Notes: generated from the letters alone by a model not told the origin. Numbered from the stretch's first letter, positions 1 to 8,883 are shown. The stretch is DNA of 38,315 nucleotides from Streptosporangiaceae bacterium (GCA_030038295.1 JASHPF010000003.1:1-38315), one strand, 5' to 3'. Program-made: numbers and translations.

Positions 1-59
1 GGTTTGCCACGCCCGAGCCCGTCGCGATAGGTGAACCCAGGCGTGATGTAGCGCAGGCC

Positions 60-125
60 GGAGCCCGGCCAGGGGCCAGGGCCGGACAGCCCGCGCTGAC
101 GGCCCGGAGCCTGGCCAGGGCCTGG
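60..125. repeat. Direct repeat and palindrome downstream of the LCP gene
   Basis: A sequence beginning GGAGCCCGGCCAGGGGCC at 60 recurs in similar form at 106 (GGAGCCTGGCCAGGGCC). The second copy holds the perfect palindrome CCTGGCCAGG at 110-119. It lies just past the stop of the minus-strand LCP gene, so it may act as its transcription terminator; there is no T tract. Bases 1-125 hold no gene I can support. Confidence 0.35.
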
Positions 126-1322
126 TCAGTGGCAGGCGTCCTGAGCCGCGGTGCGTTGCCCGCCCGGAGCGGCCTGGCCGTGCGCACTGGTCCCCGGCGC
201 GTCGCCGTGCGAGCCGCCCGACTTGCTCGCGATGTGGACCGGGCCGGCGTCGTTCCGCAGCCAGCGGAACAGTGCCGCCGCCGCGGGCTGGTCCCACAGC
301 ACGGCTGACTCGCCGCTGGGCGTCTGGTAGTTGGCCGAGGCGATCGGCACGGTGGTGAACGAGACGTCCTCCGGCCTGATGCCGCGCAGCTCGTCCGCCA
401 GTTCGATCAGGTTGAAGCCACGGTCAACCTGGACGGCGGACGCGACCGAGGACACCAGCTGCTGCAGCCTGACGGGATCTGCGACCACACCGGCCGCGGT
501 CGCCTGGGAGAGCAACGAGGACAGCAGCTGCTGCTGATCGGCGATCCGGGCGAGGTCGGAGGTGGCGAACGAGTGCCGGTCCCGCACGAACTCCAGCGCC
601 GTGACCCCGTAGACATGGTGCGGCCCGGCCGACAGGTGCAGGCCGCTGTCGCTGTCGTCTACCGCGAAGGGCAGGCAGACGTTGACGCCGCCGAGCTCAT
701 TGATGACCTTGACGAAGGCGACGAAGTCGACCTCGACATAATCGTTGATGGTGAGCCCGGTGGCCTGCTGCACCGTGCTGACCATCAGCGACGGGCCGCC
801 GAGCGCGTAAGCAGCGTTGATCTTGTTCATGCCGTAGCCAGGGATGTTGACCCACGAGTCGCGCGGCAGGCTCACGACCTGGACGCTCTGATGGTCAGCC
901 GGGATATGCACCAGCATCATGGTGTCCGTGTTCGCCCCGGCGGCGTTGCCGACGTGCAGCCTGAGCTTCTGCCGCTGGGTGAGGCCGCCGCGGGTGTCGA
1001 TGCCGACGACCAGGATGTTCACCGGACCGCTGGCGGGCGTCCCCGATGTCCCGGCGTCCAGCCTGCCGATGCTGGCGCTGATGTCACTGGTGACGGCCCA
1101 CGCGATGCCGGACACCAGGAGGGTAACGACAGACAGCGCGGCCGCCGCCATGAGCACGAAGCGCTGCTGACGGGCTTTCTTGCTCCTCGCCACGTGCCGA
1201 GCGAACTGGTGGCGTGCGGCCAGGTAGTTCGGCGTGCGCGGGGTACCGGGGCCGGGCTGGCTGTCCAGCCTGCGCTGCGCCCCGTCGCGAGCGGCTTGCG
1301 CCGGTTTCTGGTCCGCTGTCAT
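126..1322 (-). CDS. LytR-CpsA-Psr (LCP) family cell-wall polymer ligase
   Basis: LCP enzymes transfer lipid-linked glycopolymers (teichoic-acid-like chains, arabinogalactan) onto peptidoglycan at the outer membrane face. The protein has a basic, Pro/Gln-rich cytoplasmic start, one membrane segment near residues 55-80 (FVLMAAAALSVVTLLVSGIA), then an extracellular LCP domain. Visible LCP motifs are VVGIDTRGG, DTMMLVHI, SLPRDSWV, KINAAYALGG and, near the end of the domain, FVRDRHSFATSDLARIADQQ; the arginines of these motifs bind the pyrophosphate in known LCP structures. The tail is Gly/His/Ala-rich and probably disordered. I chose ATG at 1322; an in-frame GTG at 1349 would add nine residues, and neither has a clear ribosome binding site. 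It stands alone on the minus strand. Family call is secure; the exact polymer is unknown. Confidence 0.9.
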   Translation of the reverse strand: MTADQKPAQAARDGAQRRLDSQPGPGTPRTPNYLAARHQFARHVARSKKARQQRFVLMAAAALSVVTLLVSGIAWAVTSDISASIGRLDAGTSGTPASGPVNILVVGIDTRGGLTQRQKLRLHVGNAAGANTDTMMLVHIPADHQSVQVVSLPRDSWVNIPGYGMNKINAAYALGGPSLMVSTVQQATGLTINDYVEVDFVAFVKVINELGGVNVCLPFAVDDSDSGLHLSAGPHHVYGVTALEFVRDRHSFATSDLARIADQQQLLSSLLSQATAAGVVADPVRLQQLVSSVASAVQVDRGFNLIELADELRGIRPEDVSFTTVPIASANYQTPSGESAVLWDQPAAAALFRWLRNDAGPVHIASKSGGSHGDAPGTSAHGQAAPGGQRTAAQDACH

Positions 1323-1476
1323 GGGCCGGTGTTGGGCACCAGGTAACACACCCTGGGGTGAAGGCTTACCGGCGCGCCTCCCCGGCTAACCATCGCGCAG
1401 CCTGGCGGCGCCGGGTTTTACGCACGGTTGGCCGCTCCGTTGCCACTGGCCGACGAGATCAGGGGCACCCCGCCGC

Positions 1477-1526
1477 GTGACACTGGCTGGCTGACTAGGT
1501 ACTATGGAGTAAGTTACTGGTCAGTA
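1477..1526 (+). promoter_or_regulatory. fadE5 promoter with operator-like palindrome at the start site
   Basis: GTGACA at 1477-1482 and TACTAT at 1500-1505 are 17 bases apart, a good vegetative sigma promoter. TACTG-GT-CAGTA at 1515-1526 is a perfect inverted repeat that sits where transcription should begin. A dimeric repressor bound there (TetR type is the usual kind for fatty-acid genes) would block initiation. The regulator is not in the window. Confidence 0.6.
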
Positions 1527-1591
1527 GCACCAGCGATTGTGGGCTAGCCCAGCCGGAGGCACAGTAACGGCTGGCCCCGGCGGGAGGCGTC

Positions 1592-3421
1592 ATGAGTCAC
1601 TTCAAGAGCAACCTCAGGGACATCGAGTTCAACCTTTTCGAGGTGCTCGGCCGACAGGAGCTGCTGGGCGCCGACCCCTTTCCAGAGGTCGACGAAGAGA
1701 CGGCTCGCGGCATCCTCGACGAGGTCAACAGGCTAGCTGCAGGGCCGGTCGCGGAGTCTTTCGCCGACGCGGACCGTAACCCGCCCGTCTTCGACCCGGC
1801 CGCCCATTCGGTCACGATGTCGGAGTCGTTCAAGAAGTCCTACCAGGCCTTCATCGATGCTGAGTGGTTCCGCCTCGAGCTTCCGGACGAACTCGGCGGG
1901 ACCAGCGTTCCCAGGTCACTGGCGTGGTCGGTCGCCGAACTGGTCCTCGGCGCCAACCCGGCCATTTGGATCTACGCCAGCCTTGGCTCGTTTTCCAAGG
2001 CGCTGTGGGTCATGGGCACGCCCGACCAGAAGAGGGTCGCCGAGCAGGCGATTGAGCACCGCTGGGGCTACACGATGGTGCTCACCGAGCCGGACGCGGG
2101 TTCGGACGTCGGCGCCGGCCGGACCAGGGCCAGCCAGCAGCCGGACGGCACCTGGCACATCGAGGGCGTGAAGCGGTTCATCACCAGCGGAGAGCACGAC
2201 CTGGCAGAGAACATCCTGCACATCGTGCTGGCCCGGCCCGAGGGCGCTGGTGCTGGCACCAAGGGACTGTCGATGTTCCTGGTGCCCAAGTACCTCGTCA
2301 ACCCGGATGGCTCGCTCGGCGAGCGTAACGGCGTCTACGCGACGAACGTCGAGCACAAGATGGGCCTGAAGGCGTCGACGACCTGCGAGCTGACCTTCGG
2401 CGCCGACCACCCGGCGGTCGGCACCCTGGTGGGTGACGTGCACGACGGCATCCGCCAGATGTTCATGATCATCGAGTTCGCTCGGATGATGGTGGGAACG
2501 AAGGCGATCGCCGCGCTGTCGACCGGCTACCTGAACGCCCTCGACTACGCCAAGACCAGGGTCCAGGGCGCCGACCTGACCCGGATGACCGACAAGACCG
2601 CGCCGCGGGTCACGATCATGAAGCACCCGGACGTCCGCCGCAGCCTGCTGCTGCAGAAGGCATACGCCGAGGGCATGCGCGCGCTGGTGCTGTACACCGC
2701 CAGCCAGCAGGATGCCGTCCAGGTCGCGGAGGCACGCGGTGAGAAGCACGACCTGGCGTCCGCTCTCAACGACCTGCTGCTGCCCCTCGTCAAGGGCGTC
2801 GGCTCTGAGCGCGGTTACGAGCAGCTGGCGCAGTCGCTGCAGACCCTCGGCGGCTCCGGTTACCTGCAGGACTACCCGATCGAGCAGTACATCAGGGACG
2901 CCAAGATCGACAGCTTGTACGAGGGCACGACCGCGATCCAGAGCCTGGACCTGTACTTCCGCAAGATCGTCCGTAACCAGGGCGTGGCGCTGAACTACCT
3001 GCTAGACCAGGTGCGGGCGTTCGCCGCGGCAGAAGCCGGCAACGGCCGGCTCAAGACGGTTCGGGCGGCGCTCGCCCGGGCGACGGACAACATCGAGGCC
3101 ATCGTCACCACGCTGAACGGCTACCTTGGCGCCAGCCTCGAGCAGCCGCCGGAGATCTACCGGGTCGGGCTCAACACCACCAGGCTGCTGCTCGCGCTCG
3201 GCGACCTGGTGATCGGCTGGCTGCTCGGCCGGCAGGCTGAGATTGCCCTCGCCAAGCTCGACCGTGGCGGCCTGTCCGGTGCCGACGAGGCTTTCTACCA
3301 GGGCAAGGTTGCGGCGGCCGGGTTCTTCGCGGCGACCGTGTTGCCGCGCCTCGCTGCCGAGCGCGAGATCGTCGAGAACACCTCGCTCGACGGAATGGAA
3401 CTGCCGGAGGAGGCTTTCTAG
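1592..3421 (+). CDS. fadE5: FadE5-like acyl-CoA dehydrogenase
   Basis: FAD-dependent dehydrogenase that inserts the first double bond into acyl-CoA in fatty-acid beta-oxidation. At 609 residues it matches the long FadE5 type: an N-terminal extension ([20 protein letters not shown]), the usual acyl-CoA dehydrogenase domains ([16 protein letters not shown] near residue 165; [16 protein letters not shown] for FAD contact), then an extra C-terminal helical domain after about residue 470. The likely catalytic base is Glu444 in [17 protein letters not shown] lies eight bases before ATG. It has its own promoter, a palindromic operator candidate and a strong hairpin after the stop, so it is probably a single-gene transcript. 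From memory the N terminus closely resembles mycobacterial FadE5, which accepts a broad range of chain lengths; specificity here is inferred. Confidence 0.92.
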   Translation: MSHFKSNLRDIEFNLFEVLGRQELLGADPFPEVDEETARGILDEVNRLAAGPVAESFADADRNPPVFDPAAHSVTMSESFKKSYQAFIDAEWFRLELPDELGGTSVPRSLAWSVAELVLGANPAIWIYASLGSFSKALWVMGTPDQKRVAEQAIEHRWGYTMVLTEPDAGSDVGAGRTRASQQPDGTWHIEGVKRFITSGEHDLAENILHIVLARPEGAGAGTKGLSMFLVPKYLVNPDGSLGERNGVYATNVEHKMGLKASTTCELTFGADHPAVGTLVGDVHDGIRQMFMIIEFARMMVGTKAIAALSTGYLNALDYAKTRVQGADLTRMTDKTAPRVTIMKHPDVRRSLLLQKAYAEGMRALVLYTASQQDAVQVAEARGEKHDLASALNDLLLPLVKGVGSERGYEQLAQSLQTLGGSGYLQDYPIEQYIRDAKIDSLYEGTTAIQSLDLYFRKIVRNQGVALNYLLDQVRAFAAAEAGNGRLKTVRAALARATDNIEAIVTTLNGYLGASLEQPPEIYRVGLNTTRLLLALGDLVIGWLLGRQAEIALAKLDRGGLSGADEAFYQGKVAAAGFFAATVLPRLAAEREIVENTSLDGMELPEEAF

Positions 3422-3442
3422 CAGCTCCGGTTCAGGCAGCGT

Positions 3443-3480
3443 CGGCCGCCCGCATCCCTCCCCCCGGAGGCGGGCGGCCG
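3443..3480 (+). terminator. Hairpin terminator after fadE5
   Basis: CGGCCGCCCGC (3443-3453) pairs perfectly with GCGGGCGGCCG (3470-3480), and an inner CCTCC/GGAGG pair can form. It starts 22 bases after the fadE5 stop. There is no T run, as is common for terminators in high-GC actinomycetes. Confidence 0.75.
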
Positions 3481-3569
3481 CGCTGTGCGAGGCGGCGGGC
3501 ATCGCGGTCGGCCGCGCTGGGCGAGCTGGCTGGGCATCGCGGTCGGCCGCGCGGTGCGAGGCGGCGAAG
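3473..3569. repeat. Imperfect 35-base tandem repeat
   Basis: GGGCATCGCGGTCGGCCGCG occurs at 3497 and again at 3532, 35 bases apart, and a third partial copy (GGCGGCCGCGCTGTGCGAGG) precedes them from 3473. The array lies in the non-coding gap between fadE5 and the Dabb gene. No function is evident. Confidence 0.7.
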
Positions 3570-3685
3570 GGTCGCAGCGGTAACCCTGATGCCCCTCTAT
3601 GGGCATGAAATTTACAATTACGAACCTTCGGCCTTGGGCGAGCCTCAGCAGCAGACCAGGCCCGTCCCGAGGCCGGCGCCGCCGG

Positions 3686-3979
3686 TCAGAACTCGTACTG
3701 GACCGCGGCGCGTGTCTTGGTATGTGGTCTGCTTAGCCGCGCGATGATGTCCTGGTGGCCCGGATGGTCCCGGTAGGCCAGGTAGCTAGCCGCGTCCTCG
3801 AAGTCCGCGACCACCGCGAAGTCGAAGTTGCCCTCGACCAGGCCGACGTCCCGCCCGGCGTGATAGGCGCGGAGGCCCTTGAGCTCGGGCCCGAGCGCGG
3901 TCAGCTCGGCCACGAACTGCCGCTCGAGCTCATCGGTCATTTCCTCGTCCCAGGTGAACAGCACCACATGCCGGATCAT
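3686..3979 (-). CDS. Dabb (stress-responsive alpha/beta barrel) family protein
   Basis: A 97-residue single-domain protein that starts MIRHVVLFTW and contains YRDHPGHQ near residue 70, both typical of the Dabb family. These proteins form dimeric ferredoxin-like barrels; some are enzymes acting on small aromatic or polyketide substrates and others are stress proteins, so no reaction can be assigned. AAGGAG lies about eight bases before ATG. It starts 18 bases after the E2 gene on the same strand and is probably the last gene of the bkd operon, which suggests a link to 2-oxoacid or acyl-CoA metabolism, but that is only inference from position. Confidence 0.85.
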   Translation of the reverse strand: MIRHVVLFTWDEEMTDELERQFVAELTALGPELKGLRAYHAGRDVGLVEGNFDFAVVADFEDAASYLAYRDHPGHQDIIARLSRPHTKTRAAVQYEF

Positions 3980-3997
3980 CGGGGGCTCCTTCCCGTG

Positions 3998-5461
3998 TCA
4001 GGACCAAGCGAGCATTCGCAGCGGATCGGTCAGCATCGCGCCGATGTCCCGCAGCACCGCCGAGCCAAGCTGGCCGTCGACGATCCGGTGGTCGAACGAC
4101 AGCGCGAGCGTGCACACCTGACGCACAGCGAGCTGCCCATCGACGACCCACGGCGCATCCCTGACCTGGCCGAACGCCAGAATGGCCGCTTCGCCAGGGG
4201 TCAGGATCGGGGTGCCGGAGTCCACCCCGAAGACGCCGACGTTGGTGATCGTGATGGTGCCGCCGGACAGATCCGCTGGCGTCGCCTTGCCGGCCCGCGC
4301 CGTCTCGGCCAGCTGCGTCAGCGCCGCGGCGAGCGCGGGCAGGCTCAGCGCCTCCGCGCCCTTGACGTTCGGCACGATGAGCCCGCGCTCGGTCGCGGCG
4401 GCGATACCCAGGTTGACGTAACGCTTGACCACGATCTCCTGCGCGGCTTCGTCCCAGCTCGCGTTGATCATCGGATGCCGGCCGACGGCGATGATCAGCG
4501 CCCGCGCGACCAGCAGCAGCGGCGAGACCCGGACGCCCTCGAACTCCGGCAGCGCGCGCAGCCGGGCGGCGGCCGCCATCGTCTCCGTGATGTCGATCTG
4601 CAGGAACTCGGTGACGTGCGGCGCCGTGAACGCGCTCGCCACCATCGCCGCCGCGGTGTGCTTGCGCACCCCGCGTACTGCAAGCCGCTCCTCGCGCGCC
4701 GCCGCCGAGGTGGCGATGCCTTGAGAGGGAACGGGGCCGGCGGGGGCAGCCGCTGCCGCCCGCTGGACGTCGTCGCGGGTTATGGAGCCGTTTGGCCCCG
4801 TCCCGGTCAGCGTCGCCAGGTCGATCCCGAGATCCCTGGCCATCTTCCTGACCGGGGGCTTGGCCAGCGCGGCGCCGTGCGCCACGCCGTTGCCGGGAGG
4901 TCCCGGGCTCGGCGGGACTGCTGCCGGGGCTGCAGGGACTGCGGCCGGCCCGGCCGGTGCCGCTGGCGGGGCCAGCTGGCCGCTGGCCGCGCGCCGGGGC
5001 GCGGTCTTGCGCGCTCGCCGGCTGGTGCTGCCGAGCTTGACGCCGTAGCCCACCAGAACCGCTTGCCGCTGCTCCGGCGCCGCCTCGGGCTGCGTCCGCT
5101 GGTCCGGCCGCGGCGCGGGCACGAGGGCCTCCGGCGGCGCGGTAGCGGGCTGCTGGGAGGGGAGCGCACGGGCGTTCCCTCCCTGGACGGTCGCCGTGCC
5201 GGTGCCCGTGTCGTCACCGCCAGTGTCGACCGAGATGATCGGGGTGCCGACGTCGACGGTCGCGCCCTCCGGGACCAGCAGGCCGGTCACCGTGCCGGCG
5301 TACGGACTCGGCAGTTCGACGACAGACTTGGCCGTCTCGATCTCCACGAGGACCTGGTTGACGTCGACCGTGTCGCCGGGCTGCACGTGCCACCTGACGA
5401 TGTCGGCCTCGGTCAGGCCCTCGCCGACGTCCGGGAGCCGGAACTCCTTGATATCCGCCAT
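3998..5461 (-). CDS. bkdC: Dihydrolipoamide acyltransferase (E2) of a branched-chain 2-oxoacid dehydrogenase complex
   Basis: E2 core of the complex: it takes the acyl group from E1 on a swinging lipoyl arm and passes it to CoA. There is one lipoyl domain at residues 1-80 with the lipoylated lysine K45 in EIETAKSVVEL; a long Ala/Pro/Gln-rich linker (about 80-210) with a basic patch; a peripheral subunit-binding domain (KPPVRKMARDLGIDLATLTG, about 215-250); and a catalytic domain ending in SFDHRIVDGQ, with H458 and D462 as catalytic residues. It starts 10 bases after the E1 beta stop. The gene order E1 alpha, E1 beta, E2 favours the branched-chain complex over pyruvate dehydrogenase, but the substrate is inferred. 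No E3 gene lies in the window. Confidence 0.9.
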   Translation of the reverse strand: MADIKEFRLPDVGEGLTEADIVRWHVQPGDTVDVNQVLVEIETAKSVVELPSPYAGTVTGLLVPEGATVDVGTPIISVDTGGDDTGTGTATVQGGNARALPSQQPATAPPEALVPAPRPDQRTQPEAAPEQRQAVLVGYGVKLGSTSRRARKTAPRRAASGQLAPPAAPAGPAAVPAAPAAVPPSPGPPGNGVAHGAALAKPPVRKMARDLGIDLATLTGTGPNGSITRDDVQRAAAAAPAGPVPSQGIATSAAAREERLAVRGVRKHTAAAMVASAFTAPHVTEFLQIDITETMAAAARLRALPEFEGVRVSPLLLVARALIIAVGRHPMINASWDEAAQEIVVKRYVNLGIAAATERGLIVPNVKGAEALSLPALAAALTQLAETARAGKATPADLSGGTITITNVGVFGVDSGTPILTPGEAAILAFGQVRDAPWVVDGQLAVRQVCTLALSFDHRIVDGQLGSAVLRDIGAMLTDPLRMLAWS

Positions 5462-5471
5462 CCCGCGTCCC

Positions 5472-6455
5472 TCAGTAGCCGAAGGAGCGGTCGACGGCGT
5501 CCAGGACCCGGTCCAGGTCGGGCAGGTAGTACTCCTCGAGCCGGGACGGCGGGTACGGGGTGGTGGGCGCCCCGACGCGCAGCACCGGGGCCTCCAGGCT
5601 GTAGAAGCATTCCTGGCTGACCCTGGCCGCGATCTCGGCGCCGATGCCGCCGGTCACGACGGCCTCGTGCACCACCACGCACCGGCCGGTCTTGCGGACC
5701 GAGGCGAAGATTGTCTCGGTGTCCAGCGGCGCCAGCGAGCGCAGGTCGACGACCTCGACGGACCGGCCGTCGCCGCTCGCCGCGAGCGCCGCCTCGGCGC
5801 ACGTGCGCACCATCGGGCCGTAGCACAGCACCGTTACATCGGTGCCGGGGACCAGGACCCTGGCCTGCTCCAGCGGCAGCGCGGCGGCCAGGCCGCCCTC
5901 GACGTCGACATCTGCCCTGTCCCAGTACCGGCGCTTCGGCTCGAAGAAGATCACCGGGTCGTCGCTCTCGGCGGCCTGCTGGATCATCGCGTAACCGTCC
6001 GCGGCGCCGCCGCACGCGACCACCCGTAGCCCCGGCGTGTGCGCGAACAGCGCCTCCGGCGACTCGCTGTGGTGCTCGACCGCGCCGATGCCACCGCCGA
6101 ACGGGATGCGGACCACGAGCGGCAGCCGGACCGAGCCGCGCGACCGGTACCGCATCTTGGCGAGCTGGCTGACGATCTGGTCGAACGCGGGGAACACGAA
6201 GCCGTCGAACTGAATCTCGCAGATGGGCCGGTAGCCGCGCAGCGCGAGGCCGATGGCGGTGCCGATGATGCCCGACTCGGCCAGCGGGGTGTCGATCACC
6301 CTGGCCTCGCCGAAGTCTTTCTGCAGGCCGTCGGTCACCCGGAACACGCCGCCGAGCTTGCCGACATCCTCGCCCATGATCAGGGCCTTCGGATTGTTCT
6401 CCAGCGCCTTGCGCAGACCCTCGTTGAGCGCCCTGGAAAGGGTGAGCGTCGTCAT
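5472..6455 (-). CDS. bkdB: 2-oxoacid dehydrogenase E1 beta subunit
   Basis: With E1 alpha it forms the thiamine-diphosphate enzyme that decarboxylates branched-chain 2-oxoacids and acylates the lipoyl group of E2. The 327-residue protein has the usual beta-subunit landmarks: MTTLTLSRALNEGLRKAL at the start, MGEDVGKLGGVFRVTDGL near 28, RVIDTPLAESGIIGTAIGLA near 55, and a C-terminal transketolase domain (VDLRSLAPLDTETI, VVVHEAVVTGGIGAEI). The reading frame is open far upstream, but the true start is the ATG at 6455, because it overlaps the E1 alpha stop as ATGA and has GGAGG at the right distance. The overlap means translational coupling, in keeping with the one-to-one stoichiometry of the two subunits. 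Confidence 0.92.
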   Translation of the reverse strand: MTTLTLSRALNEGLRKALENNPKALIMGEDVGKLGGVFRVTDGLQKDFGEARVIDTPLAESGIIGTAIGLALRGYRPICEIQFDGFVFPAFDQIVSQLAKMRYRSRGSVRLPLVVRIPFGGGIGAVEHHSESPEALFAHTPGLRVVACGGAADGYAMIQQAAESDDPVIFFEPKRRYWDRADVDVEGGLAAALPLEQARVLVPGTDVTVLCYGPMVRTCAEAALAASGDGRSVEVVDLRSLAPLDTETIFASVRKTGRCVVVHEAVVTGGIGAEIAARVSQECFYSLEAPVLRVGAPTTPYPPSRLEEYYLPDLDRVLDAVDRSFGY

Positions 6456-7630
6456 CGGCCCGCCTCCGCGGTTTCCATCTCGCCGGGGACGAAAGAGTCC
6501 AGGTAGGCGGCGAACTCGGCCCGCTCGGCCGCGAGCTGGCTGGTCGGACTCGTCAGCACGTTGTCGAACATGGCTAGCGGCTCTGGGTCTGGCATCTGCT
6601 GGCAGGCCCGGCGGACGTCGGTGCCGACCTTTGCTGCCTCGGCGTCGACCTCGTCGAAGAAGCTCATCTCGGCCTGCCCGGTCCGGATCAGGTACTGCTT
6701 GACCCGTTCGATCGGATCCTTCAGCTTCCAGGACTCGAGCTCTGCGGACAGCCGGTACCTGGTGGGATCGTCGGTGGTCGTGTGCGCTCCCATCCGGTAG
6801 GTGAACGCCTCGATCAGCGTGGGTCCCTGGCCTTCCCTGGCCGCCTGCATGGCCTTGCGGGCCACGGCCAGGCAGGCGAGCACGTCGTTGCCGTCCACTC
6901 GGATGCCGGGAAAGCCGAAGCCGCGGGCGCGCAGGTACAGCGGCGTGCGGGTCTGGCGCTCGAGCGGCTCGGAGATTGCCCACTGGTTGTTCTGGCAGAA
7001 GAACACGACGGGCGCGTTATTGACAGAGGCCCAGATGAATGCCTCGTTGACGTCGCCCTGGCTGGTCGCGCCGTCGCCGAAGTAGGCGATGACCGCCTCA
7101 CCGTCCTCGCCCACCGCGCCGTCGCGCTGAATGCCCATGGCGTAGCCGGTGGCGTGCAGCGCCTGGCTGCCTATCACGATCGTGTAGAGGTGGAAGTTGT
7201 GCGCGGTCGGGTCCCAGCCGCCGTGGCTGACCCCGCGGAACAGCTCGAGCAGCTTGACCGGATCCAGGCCGCGGCACCACGCAACGCCGTGTTCCCGGTA
7301 GGTGGGGAACGCCATGTCGCGCGGCCCGAGCGCGCGCCCGGACCCGACCTGTGCCGCCTCCTGCCCCAGCAGCGAGGCCCAGATCCCCAGCTCGCCCTGC
7401 CGCTGCAACGCGATGGCCTCGAAGTCGATGCGCCGCACGATGACCAGGTCGCGGTAGAGGGCCCTGACCTCAGCGGCCGAGATGTCCAGGGGATAGTCAG
7501 GGTGCTCGACCCGCTCCCCTTCTGGGGTAAGGAGCTGGATCAGCTCGGGCGAATCGGCCTGCCGTGCTGGCTCGCGGGCCGGGCCCCGGCTCGCAGAGCG
7601 GGCGGCGCGTCCGGCATCTTTGACGGCCAC
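6452..7630 (-). CDS. bkdA: 2-oxoacid dehydrogenase E1 alpha subunit
   Basis: Thiamine-diphosphate-binding subunit of E1. The 392-residue protein shows the thiamine-diphosphate motif GDGATSQGDVNEAFIWAS...NN with QNNQWAIS just after it, FPTYREHG, and the regulatory or substrate loop TYRMGAHTTTDDPTRYR, all typical of branched-chain E1 alpha. An open frame runs to a potential start at 7753, but I chose GTG at 7630 because AAGGAG lies eight bases before it and the 41 residues upstream resemble no family member. First gene of the operon E1 alpha, E1 beta, E2, Dabb. The 239-base gap to the divergent purS must hold its promoter; I could not pick one with confidence. Confidence 0.9.
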   Translation of the reverse strand: MAVKDAGRAARSASRGPAREPARQADSPELIQLLTPEGERVEHPDYPLDISAAEVRALYRDLVIVRRIDFEAIALQRQGELGIWASLLGQEAAQVGSGRALGPRDMAFPTYREHGVAWCRGLDPVKLLELFRGVSHGGWDPTAHNFHLYTIVIGSQALHATGYAMGIQRDGAVGEDGEAVIAYFGDGATSQGDVNEAFIWASVNNAPVVFFCQNNQWAISEPLERQTRTPLYLRARGFGFPGIRVDGNDVLACLAVARKAMQAAREGQGPTLIEAFTYRMGAHTTTDDPTRYRLSAELESWKLKDPIERVKQYLIRTGQAEMSFFDEVDAEAAKVGTDVRRACQQMPDPEPLAMFDNVLTSPTSQLAAERAEFAAYLDSFVPGEMETAEAGR

Positions 7631-7856
7631 GTGCCACTCCTTGCGTGTACTCACGTTTCCGGCCAGCGTAACCCGGACCGGCGCCTCATCCGGCATGACG
7701 GCGTGAACAGTACTCTGGCAGAGCCCTGGCCGGTCACGCGCCGATCTCCGCAAGGCCGACCATAGTGACGCACGCCACGAATCGGGTCATGGTGATCTGG
7801 TGACGCGCCGCCTCGCCAGCGACCGATCCCTCCGGCGGCCCGCCCTCCTGCTCGCG

Positions 7857-7862
7857 TACTGT
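7857..7862 (+). promoter_or_regulatory. -10 box for leaderless purS
   Basis: TACTGT ends seven bases before the GTG start of purS, and no ribosome binding site is present. This spacing puts the transcription start on or beside the start codon, as in other leaderless actinobacterial genes. No convincing -35 box is seen. Confidence 0.55.
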
Positions 7863-7869
7863 TCGGGGC

Positions 7870-8103
7870 GTGCCCACCTTCGTCGTCAACGTCATGCTCA
7901 AACCCGAGATTCACGATCCCCAGGGTGACGCCATCGCCGGCGCCTGCCGTCGGCTTGGCTTCGACCAGGTCGCCGGCGTCCGGCAGGGCAAGCGGTTCGT
8001 CATCGAGCTGAGCGAGCCCGCGACCGAGCAGCGGATCGCCGAGCTTGCCGCCGAGCTGCTGGCAAACCCGGTCATCGAGGAATTTTCCATACATCCCGCG
8101 TGA
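7870..8103 (+). CDS. purS: Phosphoribosylformylglycinamidine synthase subunit PurS
   Basis: Small (77 residues) structural subunit of the three-part FGAM synthetase, which converts FGAR, glutamine and ATP to FGAM in step 4 of purine synthesis. PurS joins PurQ to PurL and helps channel ammonia. Recognisable features are FVVNVMLKPEIHDPQGDAI at the start and the C-terminal EEFSIHP. The start is GTG with no ribosome binding site, consistent with the leaderless promoter just upstream. An RsbW-like gene lies between purS and purQ, an unusual interruption of the set. Confidence 0.93.
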   Translation: MPTFVVNVMLKPEIHDPQGDAIAGACRRLGFDQVAGVRQGKRFVIELSEPATEQRIAELAAELLANPVIEEFSIHPA

Positions 8104-8242
8104 CCCATGGCCGCCCGCTCGCCGTGTCCCTCGCCCATAGCGCACTGTTCGTCCAGAGATCGCCCTAGTTCATGATTACCAAGCTCGCTGCGGGGAAGCC
8201 TGGAGAATGTGAACTGACGGTGACCGCGACGGGCGAGGAGCG

Positions 8243-8878
8243 ATGCGATCTCGGGCGCTGCCTTCCGGGGAGCCAGCGGCGGACGTTGAGTTCTGCCTGG
8301 TTCTGCCGAGGGAGTCGCTGAGCGTCCCGGTGATGCGCCGGGTTCTCGGTGACACCCTCACCCGCCTCGGCGTCGACGCCACCTGCGTCGACGATCTGCT
8401 GCTCGCCGTCACCGAGGCGTGCACCAACGTCCTGCTGCACGCGGGTCCCGGGCACCGGTACGAGCTGGTGGCACACGTGAGCAGCACCCGGTGCGTGCTG
8501 GAGGTCGTGGACAGCGGCCGTGGCTTCGATCCGGCGACGATCAGCAGGCCGCACAAGGGGATCCGGATCCCGCCCTCGGTCCGGCCGGTGCCAAGAATCA
8601 GGCGCCCGCGCACCTGGTCGCCGTCGACCGCACCCACGTCGCCCAGCATTCTCCGGAGCCGGATCGCCAGGTCGAGGCGGCTGGCCAGGGAACGCGCCAT
8701 CGCCGACCTGCCGGAATCCGGGCGCGGTCTGGCGATTATGCGCGCCTGCGTCGACGACGTCACGATGCAGAGCAGCCCGGGCGAGGGCACCGTCGTGTCG
8801 CTGCGCAAGCGCATCGCGTGGCGCCGCGACGCGCCGCTGGCCCTCGGCTCCGGCGCTGAGCTCAGGGACGCCGGCTGA
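8243..8878 (+). CDS. RsbW-like ATP-binding protein (GHKL/HATPase fold) with an inserted segment
   Basis: The 211-residue protein has the Bergerat ATP-binding fold of anti-sigma factor kinases: N box [16 protein letters not shown] (about residues 53-68), G1 box [10 protein letters not shown] (about 88-97) and G2 box [18 protein letters not shown] (about 153-170), then [12 protein letters not shown]. Between G1 and G2, where the ATP lid lies, about 50 residues rich in Arg, Pro and Ser are inserted (about 101-150). Third-position GC in this part stays as high as elsewhere, so it is coding rather than a frameshift. GAGGAG lies just before ATG. Such proteins usually bind a sigma factor or phosphorylate an anti-anti-sigma factor; no partner is adjacent. 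It sits between purS and purQ on the same strand; a role in purine control is not shown. Confidence 0.85.
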   Translation: MRSRALPSGEPAADVEFCLVLPRESLSVPVMRRVLGDTLTRLGVDATCVDDLLLAVTEACTNVLLHAGPGHRYELVAHVSSTRCVLEVVDSGRGFDPATISRPHKGIRIPPSVRPVPRIRRPRTWSPSTAPTSPSILRSRIARSRRLARERAIADLPESGRGLAIMRACVDDVTMQSSPGEGTVVSLRKRIAWRRDAPLALGSGAELRDAG

Positions 8879-8883
8879 GCGGG

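Noticed and set aside
3755-5620. A 621-codon open frame on the plus strand
   Set aside because: It lies opposite the Dabb and bkdC genes, is rich in Arg, Gly and His, has no recognisable domain, and is a mirror frame of real high-GC genes.
6456-6983. Extension of the E1 beta frame 176 codons upstream
   Set aside because: It overlaps E1 alpha out of frame and is Arg/Gly-rich; the ATG at 6455 with its ribosome binding site and ATGA overlap is the proper start.
8176-8814. Reverse-strand reading of the insertion in the RsbW-like gene, which looks somewhat protein-like
   Set aside because: Third-position GC supports the forward frame throughout; the reverse frame has no site for initiation and no domain.
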